DNA of 13,284 bases, taken from the NCBI GenBank assembly GCA_934130545.1, contig CAKOYD010000014.1, positions 1 through 13,284 on the forward strand, in the 5' to 3' direction. Numbering within the stretch: the first letter of the stretch is position 1; each line of letters starts with the position of its first letter. Below the pieces are notes generated by a model that saw nothing but the letters and a program-made list of their open reading frames with translations, ran no database searches and was not told the origin of the DNA. The DNA comes from an uncultured Bacilli bacterium (lineage in GTDB: Bacteria > Bacillota_I > Bacilli_A > RF39 > UBA660). The position numbers and the translations under genes are program-made. This document shows, in pieces, positions 1 to 7,286 of the stretch.

Positions 1-2012
1 TCTTGATCTGTTCTATATATTTTTGAATCATTTAAAGTGTCCAATACTTCTTTATTTGGATGACCATATCTATTATTCTTTCCAACACTAATTATGGAAT
101 ACTTTGGTTTTATCTCATCAATAAATTTTTTATCACTACTTGTCTTAGATCCATGATGTCCTACTTTAAGTACATCTATATCACTTAAATTATATTTTTC
201 TAATATATCTTTTTCTTTTTCAACACCAGCATCACCCATAAATAAGAATTTATAACTATTATAATTAAAATAAATTACTGAACTATTATCATTTTCGTTA
301 TCATATTCTTTCGTATTTAGAAATTGTAGTTTATACTTATCTATATTTAATTCTTTAATGCACAAATAATATTTGATTTTTTTTCTATCCAAAACTTCAA
401 TTAATTCATTTTCTAAATTATTAAACTCTCCACAATTAAATACCACGTTTTTTACCTTAAAATTATTTACTAAATTAATAGCTTCTCCCATATGATCAAA
501 ATCTCCATGTGAAACCACCAAATAGTCTATCTTTGTAATGCCCACCGTCTTCAAATACGGTATTATCTTATTACTAACATTATTACTACTCTCATAATTC
601 ATTGTATCCCCTGAAGTATCAATTAATACATTACCACCATTATTAGGAAAGCTAATCAATATACAATCACCCTGTCCAACATCAAAAACAAGCACTCTTA
701 AACCACTATCAAAATAACTAATATTTTTAAAAAGAATAATTAACAATATTACCCCAATATACATCTTAGGTTTATACAAAGATACAACTAAAATCACATA
801 ATATATAATCACTAGTTCTATCCCTACTTTAGGAAAACTAATCGTAAATATCGAAATGTTAGACACTAACAAAGAACACTTCTCCATAATACCAATAAAT
901 AAATATAAAATATCATCTATCTTAGGGACAAACAAACACACTATTGATAAAGGAAATATAATATTACTAACTAATGGAATAAAAAACAAATTCAAAACAA
1001 CTGATAAAACATTAACTTGATTAAAATAATTAATACAAATAGGTAAACTAAACATAAAACTAATAAACGATATATATAAATTCTTTACCAATTTATTTTT
1101 TATTTGCTTAATATTTCTATTAGCCACAACTATTCCAGTACTTATAATATAAGAAAACAAAAAAGAAACACTATTTAAATAAAAAGGATTAATAAGTAAC
1201 AATACTATAAGAACAATAAGCATTATATCTAAACTCTTAATCTTCAAGTTAAATAATTTATTAATAGAAAAAAGAATAAACATTAAAACACTACGCACTG
1301 AACTAGCCGTAAACCCCACTAGCACCATAAAAGATATTAAAAATAAATTAACAATAAAATAATTAAAATAACGATTATAACTAATTTTATTCATTATACC
1401 TAACAAGAAAGTGGCAAACAAAGTAATATGCATTCCTGATATACTAAATAAATGACTAATACCATTATATTGATAACTACTCCTAACATCTTTATCTATT
1501 TCATTAATTGCCAAAACAAATATCTTAACATAAGAACCACTCTTATTTATATTATTAATTCTATCTATCAACTTATTTTTTATATAATAAATAATACTAG
1601 TATTATTACCTACCTTCTCAAACTTATCAATTGTCATTAAATAAAATATCCCATTAGTACTTAAATATTTCTTATAATTAAATAAATTAGGAATAGTATT
1701 ATTATTTGCTTCCTTTAAATTACCATAAATAAGAATTCTATCGCCCAATTTTATATCATTAAAATTACCAATTTCCTTCACGTCTTCATAATAGTAATTA
1801 CCAATAATTGTCTCTTTATTATTTACATATATTTCAACTCTATTATCTTTAATAGAGATCCTTTTAACTATTCCTTCAAATGAAGTTAAATCGCCATTTA
1901 AAATACTCTCTCTTTTAATAAAATTAATTCGATAAAGGCTAATCATTAATACTAATAAAGCCAATACTTTAAATAAATATTTATGTCGTAATATTATCTT
2001 TAATCTTCTCAT
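1..2012 (-). CDS. comEC: ComEC/Rec2 DNA-uptake channel protein, 3' end missing
   Basis: Polytopic membrane protein that passes single-stranded DNA across the membrane during transformation. I translated the minus strand from 2012 to the left edge: one open frame of about 670 residues with no stop. It has an N-terminal membrane segment followed by a soluble region (about 10-150), then the Competence domain with GISHLFSISGMH (His195) and NPFYLNSVSFLFSY. A C-terminal metallo-beta-lactamase-fold domain starts near residue 438: FDVGQGD (Asp444), SHGDFDH (His502, Asp504, Asp506, His507), DNSSVI, FMGDA, KVGHHGS (His619, His620), then GHPNKEVL and YRTDQ, where family members are close to ending, so few residues are lost. 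The start overlaps the comEA end by 32 nt; an in-frame ATG at 2018 sits closer to AGGTAATA and is equally possible. All metal-binding residues expected of the nuclease-like domain are present. Family call is secure. Confidence 0.95.
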   Translation of the reverse strand, partial: MRRLKIILRHKYLFKVLALLVLMISLYRINFIKRESILNGDLTSFEGIVKRISIKDNRVEIYVNNKETIIGNYYYEDVKEIGNFNDIKLGDRILIYGNLKEANNNTIPNLFNYKKYLSTNGIFYLMTIDKFEKVGNNTSIIYYIKNKLIDRINNINKSGSYVKIFVLAINEIDKDVRSSYQYNGISHLFSISGMHITLFATFLLGIMNKISYNRYFNYFIVNLFLISFMVLVGFTASSVRSVLMFILFSINKLFNLKIKSLDIMLIVLIVLLLINPFYLNSVSFLFSYIISTGIVVANRNIKQIKNKLVKNLYISFISFMFSLPICINYFNQVNVLSVVLNLFFIPLVSNIIFPLSIVCLFVPKIDDILYLFIGIMEKCSLLVSNISIFTISFPKVGIELVIIYYVILVVSLYKPKMYIGVILLIILFKNISYFDSGLRVLVFDVGQGDCILISFPNNGGNVLIDTSGDTMNYESSNNVSNKIIPYLKTVGITKIDYLVVSHGDFDHMGEAINLVNNFKVKNVVFNCGEFNNLENELIEVLDRKKIKYYLCIKELNIDKYKLQFLNTKEYDNENDNSSVIYFNYNSYKFLFMGDAGVEKEKDILEKYNLSDIDVLKVGHHGSKTSSDKKFIDEIKPKYSIISVGKNNRYGHPNKEVLDTLNDSKIYRTDQ

Positions 2013-2664
2013 AAACATTATTACCTATACCACTTACTTTAGTAATATCCTCTATTGTATTAAACTTGCCATTCTCTTCTCGATACTTAACAATAGCCTC
2101 TGCTTTAGATTGCCCTATTCCATCTAATTTAGATAATTCTTCAACACTAGCAGTATTAATATTAACTTTACCACTACCATTAGTAATAGTATCCGTTATC
2201 TTATCATTAATACATCCATCATTCTCAATATTAGGGCACTTACACTCCTTCTCCACAACCTTAATAACAGTATTAACTAAATTAGAATTCTTAACTTCTT
2301 CCATAGTATAAATAATTATTACCATCTCATCACTTACTAATTTAGATAAATTAATTAAAGATGTATCAGCATCCTCTCTAAGTCCTCCAGCCATATTAAC
2401 TACATCATTAACTCTTGTACCTACTTCTACTTTATATACTCCCGGATTATTCACCGCACCTTTAATATCCACTAAATAATATTCATTATTACTATCTACA
2501 TTATCTTTTTTATCACTAACTAAAATATCATCATTATCTTCAATATCATTAATAACAACACTATTATCTATTAAACTATTCTTTAAATAAATTCCTCCTA
2601 CAATAATTAAAATACCTATAATACTAAATACAATATATTTATATTTCTTTAAAAACTTTATCAT
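1981..2664 (-). CDS. comEA: ComEA competence DNA-binding protein
   Basis: Membrane-anchored receptor that binds incoming double-stranded DNA and feeds it to ComEC, encoded directly downstream. Numbered from the ATG at 2664 (227 aa): one membrane segment (about 9-27), an Asp/Asn-rich spacer, an SLBB domain (about 61-122, with VDIKGAVNNPGVY and AGGL), a linker with three cysteines (141, 143, 151), and a C-terminal helix-hairpin-helix pair: KVNINTAS, LDGIGQSKAEAIV (GIG near 182) and VSGIGNNVYEKI (GIG near 212). The frame also opens at a GTG at 2673, but GAAGGGATGTGAT overlaps that codon and is placed to serve the ATG at 2664. The comEB gene often found between comEA and comEC is absent; the two overlap by 32-38 nt, suggesting translational coupling. 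Confidence 0.93.
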   Translation of the reverse strand: MIKFLKKYKYIVFSIIGILIIVGGIYLKNSLIDNSVVINDIEDNDDILVSDKKDNVDSNNEYYLVDIKGAVNNPGVYKVEVGTRVNDVVNMAGGLREDADTSLINLSKLVSDEMVIIIYTMEEVKNSNLVNTVIKVVEKECKCPNIENDGCINDKITDTITNGSGKVNINTASVEELSKLDGIGQSKAEAIVKYREENGKFNTIEDITKVSGIGNNVYEKIKDNITT

Positions 2665-2682
2665 AACTATCACATCCCTTCA

Positions 2683-2710
2683 ATTATAATATTCCAAGAT
2701 AAATAGTCAT
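2683..2710 (-). promoter_or_regulatory. Candidate promoter for comEA-comEC
   Basis: A perfect TATAAT (2683-2688) lies 16 nt from a poor -35-like ATGACT (2705-2710), between the terminator of the upstream operon and comEA. A transcript starting 6-7 nt beyond TATAAT would begin almost at the Shine-Dalgarno site, giving a very short leader, so this could be a chance match in AT-rich DNA. The upstream terminator does imply that some promoter lies in this gap. Confidence 0.35.
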
Positions 2711-2729
2711 TTTACTTCAAAATTTTACA

Positions 2730-2779
2730 AAAAAATAAAAAAGTTTATTAAAGTAACTAAATCTTACTAAAATAAACTT
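2730..2779 (-). terminator. Intrinsic terminator after the DUF1287 gene
   Basis: Two 16-nt arms (2764-2779 and 2741-2756) pair at 14 of 16 positions around a 7-nt loop. On the minus strand they are followed by a T-rich run, TTTTATTTTTTTG (2728-2740). It begins 2 nt after the stop codon of the DUF1287 gene and separates that operon from comEA. Confidence 0.8.
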
Positions 2780-2780
2780 A

Positions 2781-3428
2781 TTAACTTATTCGATAATGTC
2801 CAACAATATCATCTCTATCTTCTAAAATATCTTCTTCATAATTTATTTGCCACTTATTAGCATGATGAATTATAAAACTTACTCCATTCTTATTTCTATT
2901 ATCTGATACTATCCCAATATGATGTTTAAAAACAACAATATCCCCGCCTTGCCACTCATCTATATCATAAATATCATTCGTAAGTTTAATAGCATTATTA
3001 TCAAAATATACTTTTAAATTAATAACCCTTCTAAAATCAATATTCTTATCAACTACTTGTATATTATATCTTTCTCTATTATTTACTATATCATCATTAA
3101 CTAAAATCCTTAAATCATATCCTGCATTAAGTAAAGCAAACCCAACTACATCACTACATACTCCATACTCATCATCAGGATATCCCGAACCATAATATTT
3201 ACTCTTATACTTAGGCTTTTTACTAACATATTCTTTAGCATTCTTTAATATATCACTCTGATCATCTATTCCATCATTATCTTTATCTATCCTACTAACA
3301 TAATTATCAATACCAAAATATTCATTACTATATTTTTTATGAGATATATAATTAAATTTATATAACATTAAAATTATAACAATAACTAACAAAATACTAT
3401 ATACTAAATATTTTATATTCTTTTTCAT
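2781..3428 (-). CDS. DUF1287 family secreted/anchored protein
   Basis: DUF1287 protein (the family of E. coli YijF), 215 aa; biochemical role unknown. It has an N-terminal membrane segment (about 7-24, LVYSILLVIVIILML), so the domain is probably outside the cell. Next comes DKDNDGIDDQSD (48-59), an Asp-rich loop like thrombospondin-3/EF-hand calcium sites. The family core follows: SGYPDDEYGVCSDVVGFAL (Cys91), DKNIDFRRVINL, WQGGDIVVF, HHIGIVSD (His169/170), IIHHAN and a closing GHYRIS. The conserved Cys and His and the GDIV..HIGIV pattern resemble NlpC/P60-like papain folds, so Cys91/His170 could be a catalytic pair; this is inference. It starts 2 nt after the metallopeptidase-like gene stop, using AAGAAAAAGTAG as ribosome site, and is last in its operon. 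Confidence 0.85.
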   Translation of the reverse strand: MKKNIKYLVYSILLVIVIILMLYKFNYISHKKYSNEYFGIDNYVSRIDKDNDGIDDQSDILKNAKEYVSKKPKYKSKYYGSGYPDDEYGVCSDVVGFALLNAGYDLRILVNDDIVNNRERYNIQVVDKNIDFRRVINLKVYFDNNAIKLTNDIYDIDEWQGGDIVVFKHHIGIVSDNRNKNGVSFIIHHANKWQINYEEDILEDRDDIVGHYRIS

Positions 3429-3430
3429 AT

Positions 3431-4504
3431 CTACTTTTTCTTACCACCATTTACTAATGTCAACATATTTTCCATATCATCTCTTATTCCATCTTCAGAT
3501 ATTTTACAATAACTAAAATCAGATATATGAAAATCATTAACTAAAGAATATACATATTGACTAAGTTTAACAATCATCTCATCATTACTCAAAGCCCCAC
3601 CAACAACATCTCTTTTTAACTTAACCAAATAAGTTTTAACTAAAAATCTATTAATTAACTTAATCTTTTTAGCAAGCATATCAGACTTTAAAATAATATT
3701 TACTTTTTTATTTAAATTTGCACTAATATAATCAAGATTAGAAATAAATTCAATAATTTCTTCATATGATGCATATGTCCTAAGATTTTTAATTAGTCCA
3801 TATAAATTAGCATTTAAATATAATTCCTGCATATTATATTTTCCAACAATTTTCTCTAACTTACTAGCAACAAATGATTCATACTTATATGGAGATTTCA
3901 TATCAAAACAATGTCCAAAATATCTTTCAGTTAATAATTGTGTATATCCTTCATTTAAACCTTGCCCTATAGATTCATAACTACTAGATAAATATTGTCT
4001 AAATCCTACATAATAAATACCATTTAAATATACTGAACTAGCCATATGAAATAATTCATGAAAAATAGTAATTGAAGCATAATCCTCATTCAATACAATT
4101 TCATTATCTTTAGCGCTATAATATCCTAACTGACGATTATAAAACAAATCTCTCATCTCTTTAGAATCTTTTGTATCAATCTTAATTTCATTCAAATTAT
4201 TATAAAAATTAGTCAAATTAGCATAATAAAGTTTAGTTAACATTACTTCTGAAAACTTCAATAATGCTTCACCATATTTTTTAGAAATCAAACTATCAAA
4301 ATCTATATCATTATATTTTAAATCTTGTTCTGGCAAAATTCTAACTTGCATACCATATCTAAACTTATGTCCTTTTTGTAAACAATACTTACCAATTCTT
4401 CTATCAGTAGTATAGCATAATATAGTAGGTGCTAAATCCTTATAATCAATATTACCTATATCACGTACCAAGTCATCTAACTCAAACCTCTTGTTACTTT
4501 TCAT
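3431..4504 (-). CDS. HExxH metallopeptidase-like protein
   Basis: 357-aa protein that I do not recognise as a named family. The visible signature is a gluzincin-like zinc site: HELFH at 149-153 (HExxH) and, about 32 residues on, LNEGYTQLLTERYFG (183-197), where Glu185 or Glu193 could be the third ligand. No signal peptide or membrane segment is seen, so it would be cytosolic unless exported in another way. The first 100 residues contain LCYTTDRRIGKYCLQKGHKF and several Cys; the last 150 are helical and Lys/Leu-rich. A GAAAGATGTGATAAT leader precedes the ATG. It lies 32 nt downstream of the SDR gene and 2 nt upstream of the DUF1287 gene with no terminator in either gap, so it is likely the middle gene of the operon. 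Zinc binding is well supported by pattern; peptidase activity is inference. Confidence 0.7.
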   Translation of the reverse strand: MKSNKRFELDDLVRDIGNIDYKDLAPTILCYTTDRRIGKYCLQKGHKFRYGMQVRILPEQDLKYNDIDFDSLISKKYGEALLKFSEVMLTKLYYANLTNFYNNLNEIKIDTKDSKEMRDLFYNRQLGYYSAKDNEIVLNEDYASITIFHELFHMASSVYLNGIYYVGFRQYLSSSYESIGQGLNEGYTQLLTERYFGHCFDMKSPYKYESFVASKLEKIVGKYNMQELYLNANLYGLIKNLRTYASYEEIIEFISNLDYISANLNKKVNIILKSDMLAKKIKLINRFLVKTYLVKLKRDVVGGALSNDEMIVKLSQYVYSLVNDFHISDFSYCKISEDGIRDDMENMLTLVNGGKKK

Positions 4505-4536
4505 ATTATCACATCTTTCTATGACACTTAAAATAA

Positions 4537-5337
4537 TTACTTAAAAAAATCTCTCTTATTAAATCCTGAAGTCATAAATCTAAAAGCCGCTCTACCATTA
4601 GTTAACCAAGTAAACTTAACATTATTCTTAGTATTAACAACCATTTTATCTACCATAAACTTTGCAATAACATCCGGATAATCACCTAATATATTATATA
4701 CTTTCTTAGTCTTTTCATCTAAAGTAATCTTCTCACCATCTCCTAAAGCTGTACTAATAAAGTTGGTAATCATTATTCCAGGAGCTATCTTACCAACACA
4801 TATTGAATAATTTTTCTCTTTAACTTCATTTGCTAAAGCCTCAGTGAAATAAGTAATTGCTCTTTTCGAAGTACCATATAATGATAGTCCTAACATAACC
4901 GCATCATTACTACCATATCCTTCTACATTATATATTTGTCCAAAATTTTGCTTAATCATTATAGGCATAATAGCCTTAGAAGATAATATAGTCCCCTTTA
5001 AATCTATATCAATTAACCTATCAATAGTCTCTTTATCTAATTCCCAAATAGCCTTATTAGGTTGATTAACACCAGCATTATTTACCCATATATCAATAGT
5101 CTTCTCATAAGTTAAAATATCACTTATCATATTATTTAACTCATCTTCTTTAGTAATATCTACTCTATACCTATATATCTTAGCATTAGATTTTATATCA
5201 TTAAGTGCGCCTTCCGCCTTATCGATACTATCCTCATTAACATCACAAATTACTACATTATAACCCTTAGTTCTAAAACATTTTAACATCTCTAAGCCAA
5301 ACCCTCTAGCACTACCAGTAATTACTACTGTTTTCAT
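4537..5337 (-). CDS. Short-chain dehydrogenase/reductase (SDR)
   Basis: Classical-type NAD(P)-dependent oxidoreductase, 266 aa, with a Rossmann fold; substrate unknown. Seen in order: cofactor glycine motif TGSARGFG (7-14); acidic CDVNED after the second strand (31-36); NNAG (86-89); active-site YGTSK (Tyr154, Lys158); and the APG motif after the sixth strand. Catalytic Ser normally sits about 13 residues before the Tyr. Here the segment is NVEGYGS with Ser143 at -11, the arrangement I recall for NYC1/NOL-type SDRs (NMDGAGS), so Ser143 is probably the functional one. The C-terminus is basic and aromatic. The ATG follows AGAGGTGTTAT. It is first of three genes in an apparent operon. Superfamily call secure; sub-clade tentative. 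Confidence 0.9.
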   Translation of the reverse strand: MKTVVITGSARGFGLEMLKCFRTKGYNVVICDVNEDSIDKAEGALNDIKSNAKIYRYRVDITKEDELNNMISDILTYEKTIDIWVNNAGVNQPNKAIWELDKETIDRLIDIDLKGTILSSKAIMPIMIKQNFGQIYNVEGYGSNDAVMLGLSLYGTSKRAITYFTEALANEVKEKNYSICVGKIAPGIMITNFISTALGDGEKITLDEKTKKVYNILGDYPDVIAKFMVDKMVVNTKNNVKFTWLTNGRAAFRFMTSGFNKRDFFK

Positions 5338-5358
5338 ATAACACCTCTATTCATATTA

Positions 5359-5367
5359 ATTGTATCA
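5359..5367 (-). promoter_or_regulatory. Extended -10 promoter for the SDR operon
   Basis: TGATACAAT (TG at 5366-5367, TACAAT 5359-5364) in the 49-nt gap before the SDR gene. No convincing -35 is present, which is tolerated when the TGn extension exists. The same TG-R-TAYAAT form recurs at 6963, 6337 and 11682. The leader would be about 15 nt and contain the AGAGGTG ribosome site. Confidence 0.4.
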
Positions 5368-5386
5368 TAATTTTTAACAAATGTTT

Positions 5387-5794
5387 TTACTTTTTCATCC
5401 ACATATACATTCCATCTTCAGCTACTTCTTTTTTTACCTTGAAACCAAATAAATTATAAAAAGATTGTTTCCCAGGAGCTGATAATAACTGGATCATCAT
5501 TTCTTCACCATCTTCTAATTGACTTCTAAGATAATTTAATAAACTATTTATCAATAATTTCCCATAACCATTTCCTTGAAACTCTGGAATAATAACAACA
5601 TCCATTAATAATCCAGCATATCCACCATCTGACACAAATCTTGCCATACCAATAGTTCGATTATCAATAACACATTTAACATTAATTCCATTCTTTAAAG
5701 ACTTTTCTAATAACCTTCTTGAAGGAATCTTCCAACCAACAGTATTTAAAATACTTATATATTCTTCTACACTTAAACTATTATATTCTATCAT
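5387..5794 (-). CDS. GNAT family N-acetyltransferase
   Basis: 135-aa acetyl-CoA-dependent acyltransferase of the GNAT fold, acceptor unknown. Motif A is clear: MDVVIIPEFQGNGYGKLLI (64-82), with the Q-x-x-G-x-G pyrophosphate loop at Gln73-Gly78. Motif B appears as FYNLFGF (112-118), the usual end of single-domain GNATs. The length is typical of a stand-alone domain. Its ATG overlaps the stop of the upstream gene (ATGA), and GGAGG and AGG sites lie in the last codons of that gene, so the two are translationally coupled. No clear terminator follows; the SDR gene begins 49 nt on with its own candidate promoter. Confidence 0.9.
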   Translation of the reverse strand: MIEYNSLSVEEYISILNTVGWKIPSRRLLEKSLKNGINVKCVIDNRTIGMARFVSDGGYAGLLMDVVIIPEFQGNGYGKLLINSLLNYLRSQLEDGEEMMIQLLSAPGKQSFYNLFGFKVKKEVAEDGMYMWMKK

Positions 5795-6294
5795 TTATTA
5801 CCTACCTCCATATTTACTACATATTCGTTAAACTTCATCATAAACTCATCTGTTGTTGCCCATTCAAAATCATAACCTGATATTTTATATAATGCATAAG
5901 CGCAAAGATACTCATATTCACCTCTATTAGGGCTCTTATATATAATTAAGTATAATGGTTTCATTGCTGGCTTACCAATATCTATTACTTTTTTAAATCT
6001 ATCATAATTAAAAACTCTAGCCCAACCTTCAGTAATTAATATTTCCGGATTTTCTCTCTCTTCCTCATAAGCTTCATCAACAAGTGCTTGGAGTTCAGTA
6101 GATACTTCAGCTAAAATATCATTATCTACATTCTTTATCAACAATTTTTCATTAACTCCATTAACGGTAATTTCTTTCCATGTAATGTCTTTATCATCTA
6201 ACTTATCATTATTATCAATTGCTTTATTTTTACTTAAATATATACAAATTCCTACTAAAACTAATAAAACTATGAGTGTTAATATCTTCTTCAT
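5791..6294 (-). CDS. Small membrane-anchored protein of unknown function
   Basis: I do not recognise a named family. With the ATG at 6294 it is 167 aa: MKK followed by a hydrophobic segment (4-20, ILTLIVLLVLVGICIYL), an Asp/Lys-rich spacer, then a soluble domain (about 38-160). The part containing IDIGKPAMKPLYLIIYK, GEYEYLCAYALYKISG and FMMKFNEYV looks like paired amphipathic helices, reminiscent of HEAT-type repeats. Cys17 does not sit in a good lipobox, so an uncleaved anchor is more likely than a lipoprotein. The frame stays open to 6366, but GGAG six nt before the ATG at 6294 fixes the start; an ATG at 6306 overlaps that site. It is coupled to the GNAT gene by an ATGA overlap. Confidence 0.7.
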   Translation of the reverse strand: MKKILTLIVLLVLVGICIYLSKNKAIDNNDKLDDKDITWKEITVNGVNEKLLIKNVDNDILAEVSTELQALVDEAYEEERENPEILITEGWARVFNYDRFKKVIDIGKPAMKPLYLIIYKSPNRGEYEYLCAYALYKISGYDFEWATTDEFMMKFNEYVVNMEVGNK

Positions 6295-6336
6295 AACTTG
6301 CTCCATTCTTGAACAACACTTCTTCAAATTAATTAT

Positions 6337-6366
6337 ATTGTACCATACTTTTAGCAGTTTCATCAA
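6337..6366 (-). promoter_or_regulatory. Promoter for the anchored protein-GNAT pair
   Basis: TTGATG (6361-6366), 18-nt spacer, TACAAT (6337-6342) preceded by TGG, an extended -10. The predicted start near 6330 leaves about a 35-nt leader with GGAG before the ATG at 6294. Its -35 overlaps the T-tract of the upstream terminator. Confidence 0.55.
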
Positions 6367-6395
6367 AAAAGAGACATATCATAACAATATATCTC
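6365..6395 (-). terminator. Intrinsic terminator after the coiled-coil gene
   Basis: Minus-strand arms GAGATATAT (6387-6395) and ATATGTCTC (6371-6379) pair with one G-U wobble, then TTTTTT (6365-6370). The wobble would be a C-A mismatch on the plus strand, so the hairpin fits minus-strand transcription. It begins 3 nt after the stop codon at 6399. Confidence 0.7.
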
Positions 6396-6398
6396 ATA

Positions 6399-6914
6399 CT
6401 ATTTTTTATTCTTTACCTTATCTTTATCCTTTTTATCGATTTTCTTTTTATTCGAAACACAACTACCTAACATATATCCAACTACAAAAAACAAAAACAT
6501 TCCAACAAAATTTGATGCCGGATCGCTAGGTGAACCTGCAATAAAGAAAACAACACTAGTCAAACATAGTACAATAGAAACGGCAATTGTAATAATTAAG
6601 TTCTTATTTTCTAACAATTTCATTTCTTCAAGCTCTAATTCTTTTAATCTTCTTTGTTCAGCTAATTCTAACTCTTTTGTTTTTCTATTTTCTTCTTGAA
6701 TCTTTTGAACCCAATTTTTCCTAATATTATTAGAATTTTCTAGTTCAATCTTTTGACTATGCTTAATTTCCATTAATTCTTTTTTAGCATTATGTCTAGC
6801 AGCAAATTTTTCTTTCCATCCCTTTTCGCTATTATCAATACCTTTTTCTACTAATTTTTCAACATTACCCTCAACATCAATTTTCTTCTTATCCATATCA
6901 AAAATTAATTTCAT
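6399..6914 (-). CDS. Coiled-coil protein with two membrane segments
   Basis: 171-aa protein of unknown function. Residues 1-30 are short and polar; about 35-105 are strongly charged and helical (Lys/Glu/Gln/Arg-rich, ending KELELAEQRRLKELELEEMK), a likely coiled coil. Two hydrophobic helices follow (about 106-126 and 135-153) joined by a short Ser/Pro/Asp loop, then a Lys/Asp-rich tail (156-171). Both ends would lie on the same, probably cytosolic, side. There are no enzyme motifs. The ATG at 6914 follows GGAGG at good spacing. It has its own extended -10 promoter and a terminator, so it is transcribed alone. It adjoins the relic region downstream of the rlmD-tail element. The architecture resembles phage-type or scaffolding membrane proteins, but nothing here assigns a role. 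Confidence 0.65.
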   Translation of the reverse strand: MKLIFDMDKKKIDVEGNVEKLVEKGIDNSEKGWKEKFAARHNAKKELMEIKHSQKIELENSNNIRKNWVQKIQEENRKTKELELAEQRRLKELELEEMKLLENKNLIITIAVSIVLCLTSVVFFIAGSPSDPASNFVGMFLFFVVGYMLGSCVSNKKKIDKKDKDKVKNKK

Positions 6915-6962
6915 ACATCATACCTCCATTATAAAACTTGTAATTTACGCGAATCTATCTAA

Positions 6963-6971
6963 ATTATATCA
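6963..6971 (-). promoter_or_regulatory. Extended -10 promoter for the coiled-coil gene
   Basis: TGATATAAT (TG at 6970-6971, TATAAT 6963-6968), matching the priA -10 exactly. No good -35 hexamer is seen. The predicted start near 6956 gives a leader of about 42 nt. A second TATAAT at 6928-6933 lies too close to the ribosome site to be useful. Confidence 0.45.
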
Positions 6972-6990
6972 CTAACAAAATTATCTTTTT

Positions 6991-7126
6991 CTACAATATA
7001 TTTTTTTTAGCATTTTTTACATCTTTAACCATTAATTTCAACTGTCTAATAATACTAGACGCTTCAAATAATTTTTATCTGCTTATTTTCAAATACTTTT
7101 CCTACTACTATTAACCCACCTTTTAT
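6991..7126 (-). pseudogene. Possible frameshifted small reading frame
   Basis: Within the 372-nt gap between the coiled-coil and ORF6N genes. The minus strand reads IKGGLIVVGKVFENKQIKII then stops (TGA at 7064-7066). Removing one A from the A5 run near 7070 joins it to KLFEASSIIRQLKLMVKDV and on through KNAKKNIL to a TAG at 6991. The joined 44-residue frame reads like protein, but there is no convincing start codon and I recognise no family. AT-rich DNA can produce this by chance. Confidence 0.2.
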
Positions 7127-7132
7127 CTAGTA

Positions 7133-7155
7133 TTTAGTACGCACACTCTCCACAT
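7133..7155 (-). repeat. Distal direct repeat of the rlmD 3' end (att-like)
   Basis: 23 nt identical to 8287-8311 within rlmD except for loss of one TG unit (minus strand GTGTGCG against GTGTGTGCG). With that unit restored, the frame continues past the repeat as VLN-T-R-stop (TAA at 7123-7125), nearly the same as the living rlmD end VLN-F-R-stop. Similarity stops abruptly on its gene-proximal side, as expected for an attachment-site copy rather than a larger gene fragment. Confidence 0.65.
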
Positions 7156-7211
7156 AGCATATTCTTAATTATGAATAGTTTCTTTTTATATGTTTGAGTA
7201 TAACTAACTAC

Positions 7212-7253
7212 TTCATAATATACAAACAAAATAGGTACAACATATATTATGAA
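7212..7253. repeat. 11-bp inverted repeat downstream of the ORF6N gene
   Basis: ttcataatata (7212-7222) and tatattatgaa (7243-7253) are perfect reverse complements around a 20-nt spacer. A second, overlapping palindrome, atatatt-atg-aatatat, spans 7242-7258. No T-tract follows on the minus strand, so it is not a standard terminator. It lies inside the putative cassette about 57 nt from the distal repeat and might be a recombinase or protein site. Confidence 0.4.
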
Positions 7254-7286
7254 TATATACGTTATTATTAAATATTTTTAGAAAGG

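Noticed and set aside
1452..1640. 62-aa plus-strand reading frame
   Set aside because: Lies wholly within comEC on the other strand, whose conserved Competence-domain motifs are continuous there; low-complexity Ile/Asn/Tyr product and no ribosome site seen.
2066..2311. 81-aa plus-strand reading frame
   Set aside because: Mirror of the comEA helix-hairpin-helix coding region; no family resemblance.
6295..6366. 24-residue N-terminal extension of the small anchored protein
   Set aside because: It would contain the promoter -10 and the GGAG site; the hydrophobic anchor begins right after the ATG at 6294.
6185..6529. 114-aa plus-strand reading frame
   Set aside because: Crosses the ends of two good minus-strand genes plus a terminator and promoter; composition typical of antisense AT-rich DNA.
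7212..7258. Terminator for the ORF6N gene
   Set aside because: Stems are pure A/T and no T-tract follows on the minus strand.
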